From assembly GCA_030432655.1 (NCBI GenBank), contig JAUILA010000016.1, forward strand, positions 62,001 through 126,000: a stretch of 64,000 nt of DNA, given 5' to 3'. Below are positions 24,812-32,923 of this stretch, piece after piece. This DNA comes from Bacteroidia bacterium. Its GTDB lineage: Bacteria; Bacteroidota; Bacteroidia; Cytophagales; Cyclobacteriaceae. The notes under the pieces are model-generated. The model made no database searches. It was not told the origin of the DNA and saw nothing but the letters and a program-made list of their open reading frames with translations. Position 1 is the first letter of the stretch. Each line of letters opens with the position of its first letter. The position numbers were made by a program, and so were the translations under genes.

Positions 24812-27490
24812 TTACTTGTTCAGGAATATTTTCCCATATTCAATCCCGGCATCACTTGATATCCTGTAGATATAAATACCTTCAGGTGTCGACGAGTCAG
24901 GTACCCAATGCCAGCTGGCTTTTTCACCACCCTCAAGCGTTCCTTCATACAGCTCTGCTTTCTTCAATCCAGCCTGGGAGAATATTTCAACTTTCACCCT
25001 GCCGTTGACTGGTATTTCATAGGTAATGTTGATACTCGTAGTAAACGGATTCGGGTAAACAGAGGCAGTGGATAACATGCTGCTTCGCTCTGCATTCTCC
25101 GTATCAACACACTGACCATATTTAAAGGCGACAACGGGCTCCCACTGAGCTATATTCTCCCCGCAGGAATCATCCTGCGTACAAACGGTGAATTCTACCG
25201 TAAACTCATCGGCAAAGCTCCCTTCTCCAAACCCCGAGATATCATCTATTTTAAACCCGTCCAGGCCAGTGGTAGGATCAATTCCTTCCGAAACTTTCCA
25301 ACCCCCGGTATTAGTAATATTTTTCACATCTCCGCACGGTACATCCACACTTACATGTGACAATCCAAACGATTTGTTCCCATCATATGTCACCGTCATC
25401 TCGTATGTGAAGCAGTTTCCGTCACGTGAAATAAGGACAACCTCTGCATCATACGGATCTGAACAAGACCCATCGTTACCTGGTGATGCCGGATCATCCG
25501 GATTCGGATCGGTCGGTTCGTCCGGGTTAGGATCGGTCGGTTCATCCGGATTCGGAGCTGTCGGCTCGTCAGGGTTAGGGTCTGTCGGCTCATCCGGATT
25601 CGGATCTGTCGGCTCGTCCGGATCAACCGGGTCTGTGGTTTCCATGCAATTCGCTTCTGTTTCATTGACCTCCACGATCATTTCCTGGGTACAGCCATTT
25701 TCATCAGTCACATATATGGTATATGAACCGGAGTTTACGCTGAATCGATCTTCCGCTTCAGATCCATCATCCCATGCATAGCTATAATTACCGCTGCCAC
25801 CGGAAACACTAATATCAACATCATAACTGCCTTCTGTACAGCTTTCGTTGGTCACAGAAGCACTGATAGACAATAAGGAAGGATCAGAGACCACGTAGGT
25901 CAGCGTCTTCTCACAGCCATCGGCATTCGAAACCGTGACCGAATAGACTCCGGGCTCAAGTCCGGAAACAGAAGATCCTGATTCACCGTTACTCCACTCA
26001 TAACTCAATTCTCCTTCATTAGCACCAGGAGTTAGCATAATAGAGCCATCACCGGCACCGTTACAGGTTGGCTGGTTAACACTGCCCGTTACATTAATTG
26101 TATTGGTTCCTATCACCGCCTGCAGTGTGCTGCTGCACCCCTCGCTATCCGTAACTGTGACCTGATAAAAACCAGCTCCGAGTCCGTCAATGTCCTCGGT
26201 TGCCTCTCCGTTAGACCATTCGTAGGTATAAGACCCCGAACCACCGGTTACGGTCAGGTCAACGGCACCGCTGTAATCTTCCACACAAGAGGTGTTGGTA
26301 CGCGATGCAGACAAGCGTAATGTATTCTTAGCTGTTACATAAAATGTCCTCAATTCTGAACAACCTGAATTGTCCGTGACCGTCAGGGTATAAACACCCT
26401 CTGAAAGGTCCTGAATATCTTCCGTGGTTTCTCCGTTTGACCATTGATACTGATATTCTCCGGAACCGCCTGTTACAGACGCATCTATTGCTCCTATATC
26501 AGTAGAACAACCTGTCTGGGTAACAGCTCCTGTAATCATTATCTGGTTTTCCACACCTACGGTATACGCTTTTGAGGTTGAGCATCCGTTAGCATCGACA
26601 ATACTAAGAATATAGATTCCCGGTGTGACCCCTGTAAGTTCAGCGGTTTCCGGTCCGTGTGACCACTGGTAGCTATACGGAGTCTCTCCGCCCGTCGCAC
26701 TGACTGAAATACTTCCGTCGGGATTAGTCGAGCATGATGCATTGGTAACAGATGATGTCACCGAGATCGGTGCCGGTTCACTGACCACCGCATTGAGCTC
26801 TACATTTTCTCCGGCACCATCAGTTACAGTAATGGAATATTCTCCCGCTTCCAGACCTTCTGCAACGGATCCGTTCAGGGCTTCATCATGGGACCAGGTG
26901 AACGCAAATGGTTCCGTACCATCCAGGATCTCAACAGTTATGGCTCCGTCCCCCGCGCCGGAACAGGTTATATCCGTTGACAACACTGTTGCCTCAAGAC
27001 TTCTGCATACAACCGGAATTTCTTCGTAATAAACGCAAGTAGACGCTTTATAAGCCACTGTTGGTGACCAGCAACTCAATGCAGCGGCATCACAAGCCTC
27101 TTCCGGACAGACAGTAAAAGTAACTTCAAAATCGCTGTAACCAGCTGACGATGGAATATCGTCAATTTTAAATCCATTAAGCTCACTGGTAGGATCCAGT
27201 CCGTAGCTGACCGCCCACCCTTTTGAATTGGACACATCCATTACGTTTCCGCAAGGTACATCCATAGCAAAATGTGAAAGATCATGGGCACAAGCCCCGT
27301 TTGTGGAAACCCGGATGGTATATTCCAGGCACCCGCCGTCCAGTTCATTAACGGCAATAATCTCACTGGAAAAGCAGCTTTCGCCACAATCCTTCTCCTT
27401 CTTATCGCCATTTCCCTGTCCAAATGCTGTTGACAGCATACCTGCAAGGAAGGCCAGTAAAAATGTGGTTTTTTGTAAAAATGCCTTCAT
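24812..27490 (-). CDS. SprB-repeat cell-surface protein with T9SS type A sorting domain
   Basis: An 892-residue secreted adhesin-like protein. Order: signal peptide (1-24); a Cys-containing domain (about 35-162) with DVPCGNV and GFKIDDI; six SprB-like repeats of about 73 residues (about 165-610), each with a VTGGSGxYxYxWSNG core and a VTVTDxxGC end; a Pro/Asp/Glu/Thr linker of 8-residue repeats (DEPTDPNP) at about 615-665; a second copy of the N-terminal domain (about 670-805, DVPCGDV, GFKIDDI); and a type A sorting domain from YPNPF to KIFLNK. It should cross the outer membrane by the type IX system and be anchored or released. SprB repeats occur in gliding adhesins, but no gliding gene is near. 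Confidence 0.9.
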   Translation of the reverse strand: MKAFLQKTTFLLAFLAGMLSTAFGQGNGDKKEKDCGESCFSSEIIAVNELDGGCLEYTIRVSTNGACAHDLSHFAMDVPCGNVMDVSNSKGWAVSYGLDPTSELNGFKIDDIPSSAGYSDFEVTFTVCPEEACDAAALSCWSPTVAYKASTCVYYEEIPVVCRSLEATVLSTDITCSGAGDGAITVEILDGTEPFAFTWSHDEALNGSVAEGLEAGEYSITVTDGAGENVELNAVVSEPAPISVTSSVTNASCSTNPDGSISVSATGGETPYSYQWSHGPETAELTGVTPGIYILSIVDANGCSTSKAYTVGVENQIMITGAVTQTGCSTDIGAIDASVTGGSGEYQYQWSNGETTEDIQDLSEGVYTLTVTDNSGCSELRTFYVTAKNTLRLSASRTNTSCVEDYSGAVDLTVTGGSGSYTYEWSNGEATEDIDGLGAGFYQVTVTDSEGCSSTLQAVIGTNTINVTGSVNQPTCNGAGDGSIMLTPGANEGELSYEWSNGESGSSVSGLEPGVYSVTVSNADGCEKTLTYVVSDPSLLSISASVTNESCTEGSYDVDISVSGGSGNYSYAWDDGSEAEDRFSVNSGSYTIYVTDENGCTQEMIVEVNETEANCMETTDPVDPDEPTDPNPDEPTDPNPDEPTAPNPDEPTDPNPDEPTDPNPDDPASPGNDGSCSDPYDAEVVLISRDGNCFTYEMTVTYDGNKSFGLSHVSVDVPCGDVKNITNTGGWKVSEGIDPTTGLDGFKIDDISGFGEGSFADEFTVEFTVCTQDDSCGENIAQWEPVVAFKYGQCVDTENAERSSMLSTASVYPNPFTTSINITYEIPVNGRVKVEIFSQAGLKKAELYEGTLEGGEKASWHWVPDSSTPEGIYIYRISSDAGIEYGKIFLNK
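25494..25613. repeat. Tandem 24-bp repeats encoding the Pro/Asp linker
   Basis: Five in-phase 24-bp units start at 25494, 25518, 25542, 25566 and 25590, with a partial sixth at 25614. Units alternate between a TCATCCGGATTC form and a TCGTCCGGGTTA-like form, so the true expansion unit looks like 48 bp. Each codes for eight residues (DEPTDPNP or close), keeping frame if the number changes. Confidence 0.85.
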
Positions 27491-27599
27491 TAAATTTGGT
27501 GTTGGTTCAGTGCTTAATACAGGGGAGAAGGCACAGGTAATAAGGAAATGAAGGGGACAATCGACGGATTGACAATTATGAAGTTAAGTGGAAAATAAA

Positions 27600-27623
27600 A
27601 AAACCGGTCATTCAACCGGTTTT
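27600..27623 (-). terminator. Terminator after the YtfJ-like gene
   Basis: AAAACCGGT (27600-27608) pairs with ACCGGTTTT (27615-27623), a 9-bp stem with a 6-base loop. On the minus strand TTTTTTTATTTT runs through and past the stem. It is 35 bases after the stop of the gene at 27658. Confidence 0.7.
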
Positions 27624-27657
27624 TGAGCGCTTTTCGCTGATATTCTGAAAGTTAGGA

Positions 27658-28203
27658 TCATTCCTCCAGCACGTTTTCAATTTCCGTCATTTTTTTGTCG
27701 CTGTAAGCACCACTGGTGGCATAAACGATTTTCCCGGATGCATCCAGGACAAACAGATAAGGGACATCCTTCTTTTCAAAGGCCAGTGTATCTTTATAGG
27801 GTTTCAACGCGCCTTTATAAAACAGAATGTAGGGAAGCAGCCGTTCGTCCAGGTTTTTTGATACTTTCTTTTTTGCTGCACCGGTTGCTGTTGCCTTGAC
27901 CCCGGTAAACATCGGTACAAAATAAACATTGACATCATATTGAAACGATGAAAAAAGACCGGATGATTCACGGATAAATTTATTGTAAATTGGCGAAAAC
28001 CAGGTGTTCAGATCATCTTCTGATTTCTTCGAATAGGCCATCCCGATCAATGAATATTTTCCCTCCACATCTCCCGGCAGGTTTACTGTAATATCATCCA
28101 CGGTTTCGGCAGACATTTCCGGAAATGATGTACCGGTCACCTGCGCTGTAGCTACTGCAGAAATGCTCAATAACACTCCGGCAAAAAATAATTTCCTGAT
28201 CAT
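27658..28203 (-). CDS. Exported thioredoxin-fold protein, YtfJ-like
   Basis: I place the start at ATG 28203 (MIRKLFFAGVLLS), which gives a clean signal peptide ending ATAQ and a 181-residue protein; the frame stays open upstream to 28275 and ATG 28209 is also possible. The mature part resembles the thioredoxin-like YtfJ group: a strand KYSLIGMAYSKKSEDDLNTW where a redox thioredoxin would have CxxC, then VPYLFVLDASGKIVYATSG. No CxxC is present, so disulfide chemistry is unlikely. Monocistronic by its own terminator. Confidence 0.7.
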   Translation of the reverse strand: MIRKLFFAGVLLSISAVATAQVTGTSFPEMSAETVDDITVNLPGDVEGKYSLIGMAYSKKSEDDLNTWFSPIYNKFIRESSGLFSSFQYDVNVYFVPMFTGVKATATGAAKKKVSKNLDERLLPYILFYKGALKPYKDTLAFEKKDVPYLFVLDASGKIVYATSGAYSDKKMTEIENVLEE

Positions 28204-28409
28204 ATACATTAATGTTTTTTTAATGATACGAAATAACCGCACTATTATTGGGCCTGATGTAAGATATGCGTACATTCTTCCTTTCGTTGGTATTCTTTAA
28301 TCGGTAAATCGCTGAAATCTTCGACAGATCTGCATTGAATACAGCAAGGGGAGATAAAGTAAACTTATTTCTTCCGGTTTTCGTTGAACTATTTATTACG
28401 AAAGAACTA

Positions 28410-30782
28410 ATGAACAGCAACAATTCTACCTCTACATTTCCTTACATTTCTAAACTGGATTTTGGTCCGCTGATTAGTTTCTGGAAGGAATATCTTGACA
28501 AAGACGCCCCGGAAAATCATCCTTTGCGAGATCTGCTTAAAGACAGGAAGCTGATAAGGGAGCTAACGGGGGATGTATCAGAAGACAGCCTTGAGAAGCA
28601 CCGGCAAACCATTGACATGCTACTCAGTGCGATTTTGCCACAGGCATTAATAGACGAGGATTTTGTAGCAGTTCATGTTCCGTTCAGGGACAAAGCCCTG
28701 TTTTCTTCCTCCAGGTACAGCATGCTTTTGTCATCCTATGAAGATTCCGGGCTTGAAATGACTTTTAGTGCGGAAAGTGATCTGGGGGAGAATTGTTCAG
28801 TTATCGCCGGTCTTTACATTCTCAAGAACTTTTATAAGCCCGATCTCGAGGTGGAACGTCCTGTCATGGTTACGGTGCTGGAAAAAGAAACGGGTCTTGA
28901 GAAAGTTTATAAACTGGAAGTTAACACGCGGTTTGCGGACCTTGAAGTAAACGGCGAGTTGCCCGGGGTGAGTGAGGCTGATATAGAAAAGCTCCTGGAG
29001 AATCTTAATGATCATGAGCTCTGGCAGAAGCATCTTCCGCCGGATAAATTCATTTTCAAAGGGTTTACCATCAGCCGTCTGACAGATGTCACCGCCCAGG
29101 AAATGCTTTCCTCCATAAAATATTATTTGCTGCGTCGCGATGCAGTAACCTGCGGAACTAACTTCCTGACTATTCAGGACAAAATCCGCTCACTATTCCG
29201 GATGCCGGACCTTAAACTTGGCATTGTATTCTTTGATGAGTCATATAATATTATTTCCAATGCCGGTTTGAGCGAATGGAATTCTTTCCTTACTAGTTGT
29301 GACTGTACCGAACTTTCATGCACTTCGGTTAAGGGTTCCATTTATGACCGTGTGTTCCAAACACAGAAATCGGTCATTGTTGAAGACCTGGAGGCGCACC
29401 CGATAAAGTCAAAAATTGAACAGCGGTTGCTCGAATCAGGATTAAGAAATATTGGCATAGCACCGCTCATCAGCAACGGAAAGCTTATTGGTATGCTGGA
29501 GCTGGCTACACAAACTTCCGGAAAGCTAAATCCAATGAATGCTGCAAAGCTGGGTAAAGTAATGCCTATGTTTACCGCAGCTATTGAAAGGGTACTGGGT
29601 GATCTTCAGGTGGAAGTACGGGCATTGATTCAGAAGGAATGTACCGCCATTCATCCAAGTGTTGAATGGAAATTTATCGAAGAAGGGTTTAAGCTGATCA
29701 GAAATCAATCGAATTACAAAAACCTTGAAATGCCGGAGATCGTGTTTGAGAAGGTTTATCCGCTCTTTGGTATGAACGACATCCGGAATTCATCTGTATT
29801 CAGGAATTCATCCATTCAGGAGGACCTGATCGCTAATCTCGAGGCAGCACAGGAGGTATTTACCTCACTGTTCGCACATAAGAACATGCACATCTTTAAT
29901 GAATTGAAATACCGGGTGGAGAAGGAGCTCAGGCATATCGAAAACGGACTGGCTTCCGGGGATGAGAGCACAATCCTGGACTTCATTAAAAATGACATCA
30001 ATAATACACTTCGTTTCTATCAAAAAGCGGAACCACAAACTGAAAAGCTGATCGCTGCCTATTTCAAAAAACTGGACCCGGCGCTGGGCGTTGTATACAA
30101 AAAAAGAAGGGCTTTCGAGGAAAGCCTTATACGTATTAACGAGACCATCTCGGAATACATTGATGAAGCTGAAAAAACAGCCCAGGACATATATCCGCAT
30201 TACTTCGAAAAATATAAAACGGATGGTGTGGAATACACGATGTACGTCGGCGAGTCGCTTAATCGTAACATACCCTATAACCCGTTGTTCCTGCGCAATT
30301 TTCGGTTGTGGCAGCTTGTGCTGATGACAGAAGTCGCGCGAAGGATAAATGATCTGCAGCCTGAATTATCACATCCGCTGGAAATTACTCAACTGATCCT
30401 TGTTCAGAATGAACCACTTGATATCCGGTTCAGAAAGGATGAGAAGCATTTTGATGTGGACGGTGCGTATAATATCCGGTATGAGATAATCAAAAAACGG
30501 ATTGATAAAGCCTTTATAAAAGACAGTTCAGAGCGTCTTACACAACCCGGAAAGATCAGCATTGTATATTCAAATGAAAAAGAAGCGGATGAATATGTAA
30601 AATACCTGGAATACCTGAATTCTGCAGGCTTGCTGACCGGTGAAACGGAACATCTGGAGCTGGAGGATGTTCAGGGAGCTCACGGACTGAAGGCACTTCG
30701 GGTATCTGTAAATCTTGATAAAGATACAGACAAGGAGGTTTCAGATCTGATCAGGGATACAATTTCAGAAGTTCTCAACTGA
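28410..30782 (+). CDS. GAF domain protein
   Basis: About 790 residues from ATG 28410; the frame opens at 28335, but the shorter start gives the more natural N-terminus (MNSNNSTSTFPYISKL). A GAF-like domain lies in the middle (about residues 255-400, with GIVFFDESYNIIS ... SVIVEDLEAHPIKSKIEQRLLESGLRNIGIAPLIS). Both flanks are helical and have no kinase, cyclase or DNA-binding motif that I can see, and no signal peptide. It may be a cytosolic ligand-binding regulator. Its stop overlaps the convergent 2TM gene by 8 bases. Confidence 0.78.
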   Translation: MNSNNSTSTFPYISKLDFGPLISFWKEYLDKDAPENHPLRDLLKDRKLIRELTGDVSEDSLEKHRQTIDMLLSAILPQALIDEDFVAVHVPFRDKALFSSSRYSMLLSSYEDSGLEMTFSAESDLGENCSVIAGLYILKNFYKPDLEVERPVMVTVLEKETGLEKVYKLEVNTRFADLEVNGELPGVSEADIEKLLENLNDHELWQKHLPPDKFIFKGFTISRLTDVTAQEMLSSIKYYLLRRDAVTCGTNFLTIQDKIRSLFRMPDLKLGIVFFDESYNIISNAGLSEWNSFLTSCDCTELSCTSVKGSIYDRVFQTQKSVIVEDLEAHPIKSKIEQRLLESGLRNIGIAPLISNGKLIGMLELATQTSGKLNPMNAAKLGKVMPMFTAAIERVLGDLQVEVRALIQKECTAIHPSVEWKFIEEGFKLIRNQSNYKNLEMPEIVFEKVYPLFGMNDIRNSSVFRNSSIQEDLIANLEAAQEVFTSLFAHKNMHIFNELKYRVEKELRHIENGLASGDESTILDFIKNDINNTLRFYQKAEPQTEKLIAAYFKKLDPALGVVYKKRRAFEESLIRINETISEYIDEAEKTAQDIYPHYFEKYKTDGVEYTMYVGESLNRNIPYNPLFLRNFRLWQLVLMTEVARRINDLQPELSHPLEITQLILVQNEPLDIRFRKDEKHFDVDGAYNIRYEIIKKRIDKAFIKDSSERLTQPGKISIVYSNEKEADEYVKYLEYLNSAGLLTGETEHLELEDVQGAHGLKALRVSVNLDKDTDKEVSDLIRDTISEVLN

Positions 30783-31053
30783 GCCCGCCTATTCTGAATA
30801 AGGACTTTATGATGATATAGTTCTTTTTGTCTCTGCGGAATAGCTGTCTGTTATTGATCTTCAGGCCATGCAGGATTATTAAAATTGCCCAGGTAAATAC
30901 CACCAAAAGCAATGGCCAGCGCGCTCCTATATCCTTGTAAATGTAGAGTACGAGGAAAATATTTGCCCCGAGATACACAGCAATATGAAACAGATACCAA
31001 TTGAGCTGACGCAGCAGGCTCCTGGACTTATTTAGAAAATCAAATTCAGACAC
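30775..31053 (-). CDS. 2TM domain protein
   Basis: A 92-residue membrane protein with two helices (about 18-38 and 44-62) and a short charged tail, matching the Bacteroidota 2TM family (FLNKSRSLLRQLNWYLFHIAVYLGANIFL at the start, split here in helix 1). The start is GTG at 31053. In other proteins the 2TM domain is found next to LytTR regulators; here it stands alone. Role unknown. Confidence 0.72.
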   Translation of the reverse strand: MSEFDFLNKSRSLLRQLNWYLFHIAVYLGANIFLVLYIYKDIGARWPLLLVVFTWAILIILHGLKINNRQLFRRDKKNYIIIKSLFRIGGLS

Positions 31054-31190
31054 GGGTGATTATTTATCCCTTAATATAAATAGTTCACCATCACTTTCGC
31101 AAAATTCATCCGTCAGAATCACTAAAACGCCAGATTAAAAACAATCCCTGTCGATTGGGGGTTATTCTTATACCACTAAACACCTACATT

Positions 31191-31658
31191 ATGAAAGAAT
31201 ATACGATAGAAAAAGTAGGGGTACGGTACGGAATCTTTACAGCGCTAGCCCTGATCCTGTTTTTCTTTTTTATGAAATTGATAGGATTAGTGGAGGTTTA
31301 TGAGCTCCGCGTGCTGAACGCAATTTTCCTCTTTACCGGGGTTTTCCTGTCAATTAAAACGTTTCGTGACAACGCAAAGCATGCATCCTATCTGAACGGA
31401 TTGGGCGTAGGAATCCTGACCTCAGCAGTGGCCCTGTTGATTTTTGCGGCTTTTGTAATCATTTACCTGGCTGGAATTAATCCGGAATTTATGGAAGGGC
31501 TGAAAGAAACAGAATATTTCGGGCAATACCTTAATCCATATATTGCCGGGGTAGCGATTTTCCTGGAAGGAACTCTCTCAGGGATGCTGGTATCCTTTAT
31601 TCTTATGCAATATTACAAAAGAAGTCATATGTCTTCGCCGGAAGAGCCTGTCCCTTAG
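31191..31658 (+). CDS. DUF4199 membrane protein
   Basis: A 155-residue inner-membrane protein with four hydrophobic helices, typical of DUF4199 (KVGVRYGIFTALALILFFF at the start; SGMLVSFILMQYYKR at the end). The start at ATG 31191 (MKEYTIEK) is preferred; the upstream TTG at 31155 gives an unnatural 12-residue extension. No function is known for the family. The stop is 2 bases from that of the convergent ketoacyl synthase gene. Confidence 0.82.
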   Translation: MKEYTIEKVGVRYGIFTALALILFFFFMKLIGLVEVYELRVLNAIFLFTGVFLSIKTFRDNAKHASYLNGLGVGILTSAVALLIFAAFVIIYLAGINPEFMEGLKETEYFGQYLNPYIAGVAIFLEGTLSGMLVSFILMQYYKRSHMSSPEEPVP

Positions 31659-31660
31659 CC

Positions 31661-32923
31661 TCAGGTGTATTTCTTAATGATGAATACGGCATTATGCCCG
31701 CCGAATCCAAAATTATTGGACATTGCATAGGTAATGTTGGCTGATCTGACAGGGTTTTTCCACACATAAGAAAAACCATCCGGCAACTGTTCATCAGGAT
31801 TTTCGGTATTAATTGTCGCAGGGATAATTCCGTCCAATATACTCTGAACACAAAATATCCCTTCGATCGCTCCGGCGGCTCCGAGCAAATGACCGGTAGC
31901 ACCCTTCGTGGAACTGACATAAACATTCTTTCTGTCAGCTTGAGGAATTAATGAGGCCAATGCCCTTAGCTCACTCAAATCGCCGGCTGGGGTGCTTGTA
32001 GCATGCAAATTCACATAATTGAGCGCTGAGGCCCGTATCCCGGCTTCTTCCAGTGCCATATTCATGGCCAGAACAGCTCCTTCTCCCTCCGGATGTGTCG
32101 CAGTCGCATGGTAGGCATCATTTGACATACCGGCCCCGGCAATTTCTGCCAGAACTTGCGCCCCCCGATTTTGTGCATGTTCCAGCTCCTCAAGGATCAG
32201 TGCCCCGGCGCCTTCCCCCATCACAAATCCATTCCGGTTAGAATCAAGCGGTTTTGATGCTGTTGCAGGCTGATCATTCTGACGGGACAGTGCCTTCATA
32301 GCTCCAAATCCACCAATATTGATACGGGTTATGGGCGCCTCACTGGCTCCGGCAATCATAAGATCTGCTTTGCCCCACTTGATGTAGTTATATGCATCCA
32401 TGAAAGCAGTGGTTGCTGAAGCACACGCGGATACCGGACAATAGTTTATTCCTTTCAATCCGTATTTTAAACAGATCATTCCGGAAGGGGTATCTATAAG
32501 AATCCGCGGAATAAGGTAAGGGGAAAATCGGCCGGGGAATTCCTTATCCTGCTGGTAAGCTTGTTCAATACTCTCGATACCTCCGTTACCTGAAGCCCAT
32601 ATAACACCGGCCTTTACCGGTTCAGTAAGACTGAAATCCATCAGTCCGCTTTGTTGCCACGCTTGTTCGGCAGCAACCAGGGCATAGAGTGACAGGCGAT
32701 CATATCTGTTGATCTCTTTTTGACTGAAATAATCTAAAGGTTCAAAGTCTTTCAGTTCACAGGCTATCCGGACAGGCAGCTCCGAAGCATCAAATCGGCT
32801 GATAAGTCCACCGCCAGAATTTCCCGCAAGTAAATTTTTCCAGGCCAGTTCGACATTGTTACCGACCGGGCAAAGCGCTCCGGTTGCGGTTATTACAACC
32901 CGCCGGCTTCCTTTACTGGTCAT
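31661..32923 (-). CDS. 3-oxoacyl-ACP synthase (FabF/KAS II type)
   Basis: A 420-residue condensing enzyme that extends acyl chains from malonyl-ACP. The Cys-His-His triad is complete: Cys167 (VSACASATTAF), His307 (NLHATSTPAGD) and His345 (GATGHLLGAAGA). No ACP, ketoreductase or dehydratase gene is nearby, so it may be a second FabF or a specialised synthase rather than the housekeeping copy. Its ATG overlaps the end of the AsmA gene by 11 bases. Confidence 0.92.
   Translation of the reverse strand: MTSKGSRRVVITATGALCPVGNNVELAWKNLLAGNSGGGLISRFDASELPVRIACELKDFEPLDYFSQKEINRYDRLSLYALVAAEQAWQQSGLMDFSLTEPVKAGVIWASGNGGIESIEQAYQQDKEFPGRFSPYLIPRILIDTPSGMICLKYGLKGINYCPVSACASATTAFMDAYNYIKWGKADLMIAGASEAPITRINIGGFGAMKALSRQNDQPATASKPLDSNRNGFVMGEGAGALILEELEHAQNRGAQVLAEIAGAGMSNDAYHATATHPEGEGAVLAMNMALEEAGIRASALNYVNLHATSTPAGDLSELRALASLIPQADRKNVYVSSTKGATGHLLGAAGAIEGIFCVQSILDGIIPATINTENPDEQLPDGFSYVWKNPVRSANITYAMSNNFGFGGHNAVFIIKKYT

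Noticed and set aside
25494-25640. Regularly spaced short repeats that might be a CRISPR array
   Set aside because: The 24-bp units are contiguous with no unique spacers and encode the DEPTDPNP linker in frame.
24812-27490. Long open frames on the plus strand inside the T9SS gene, such as 25188-25781
   Set aside because: They consist of Ser/Gly-Ser repeats that mirror the minus-strand repeat codons, and have no start context or homology that I recognise.
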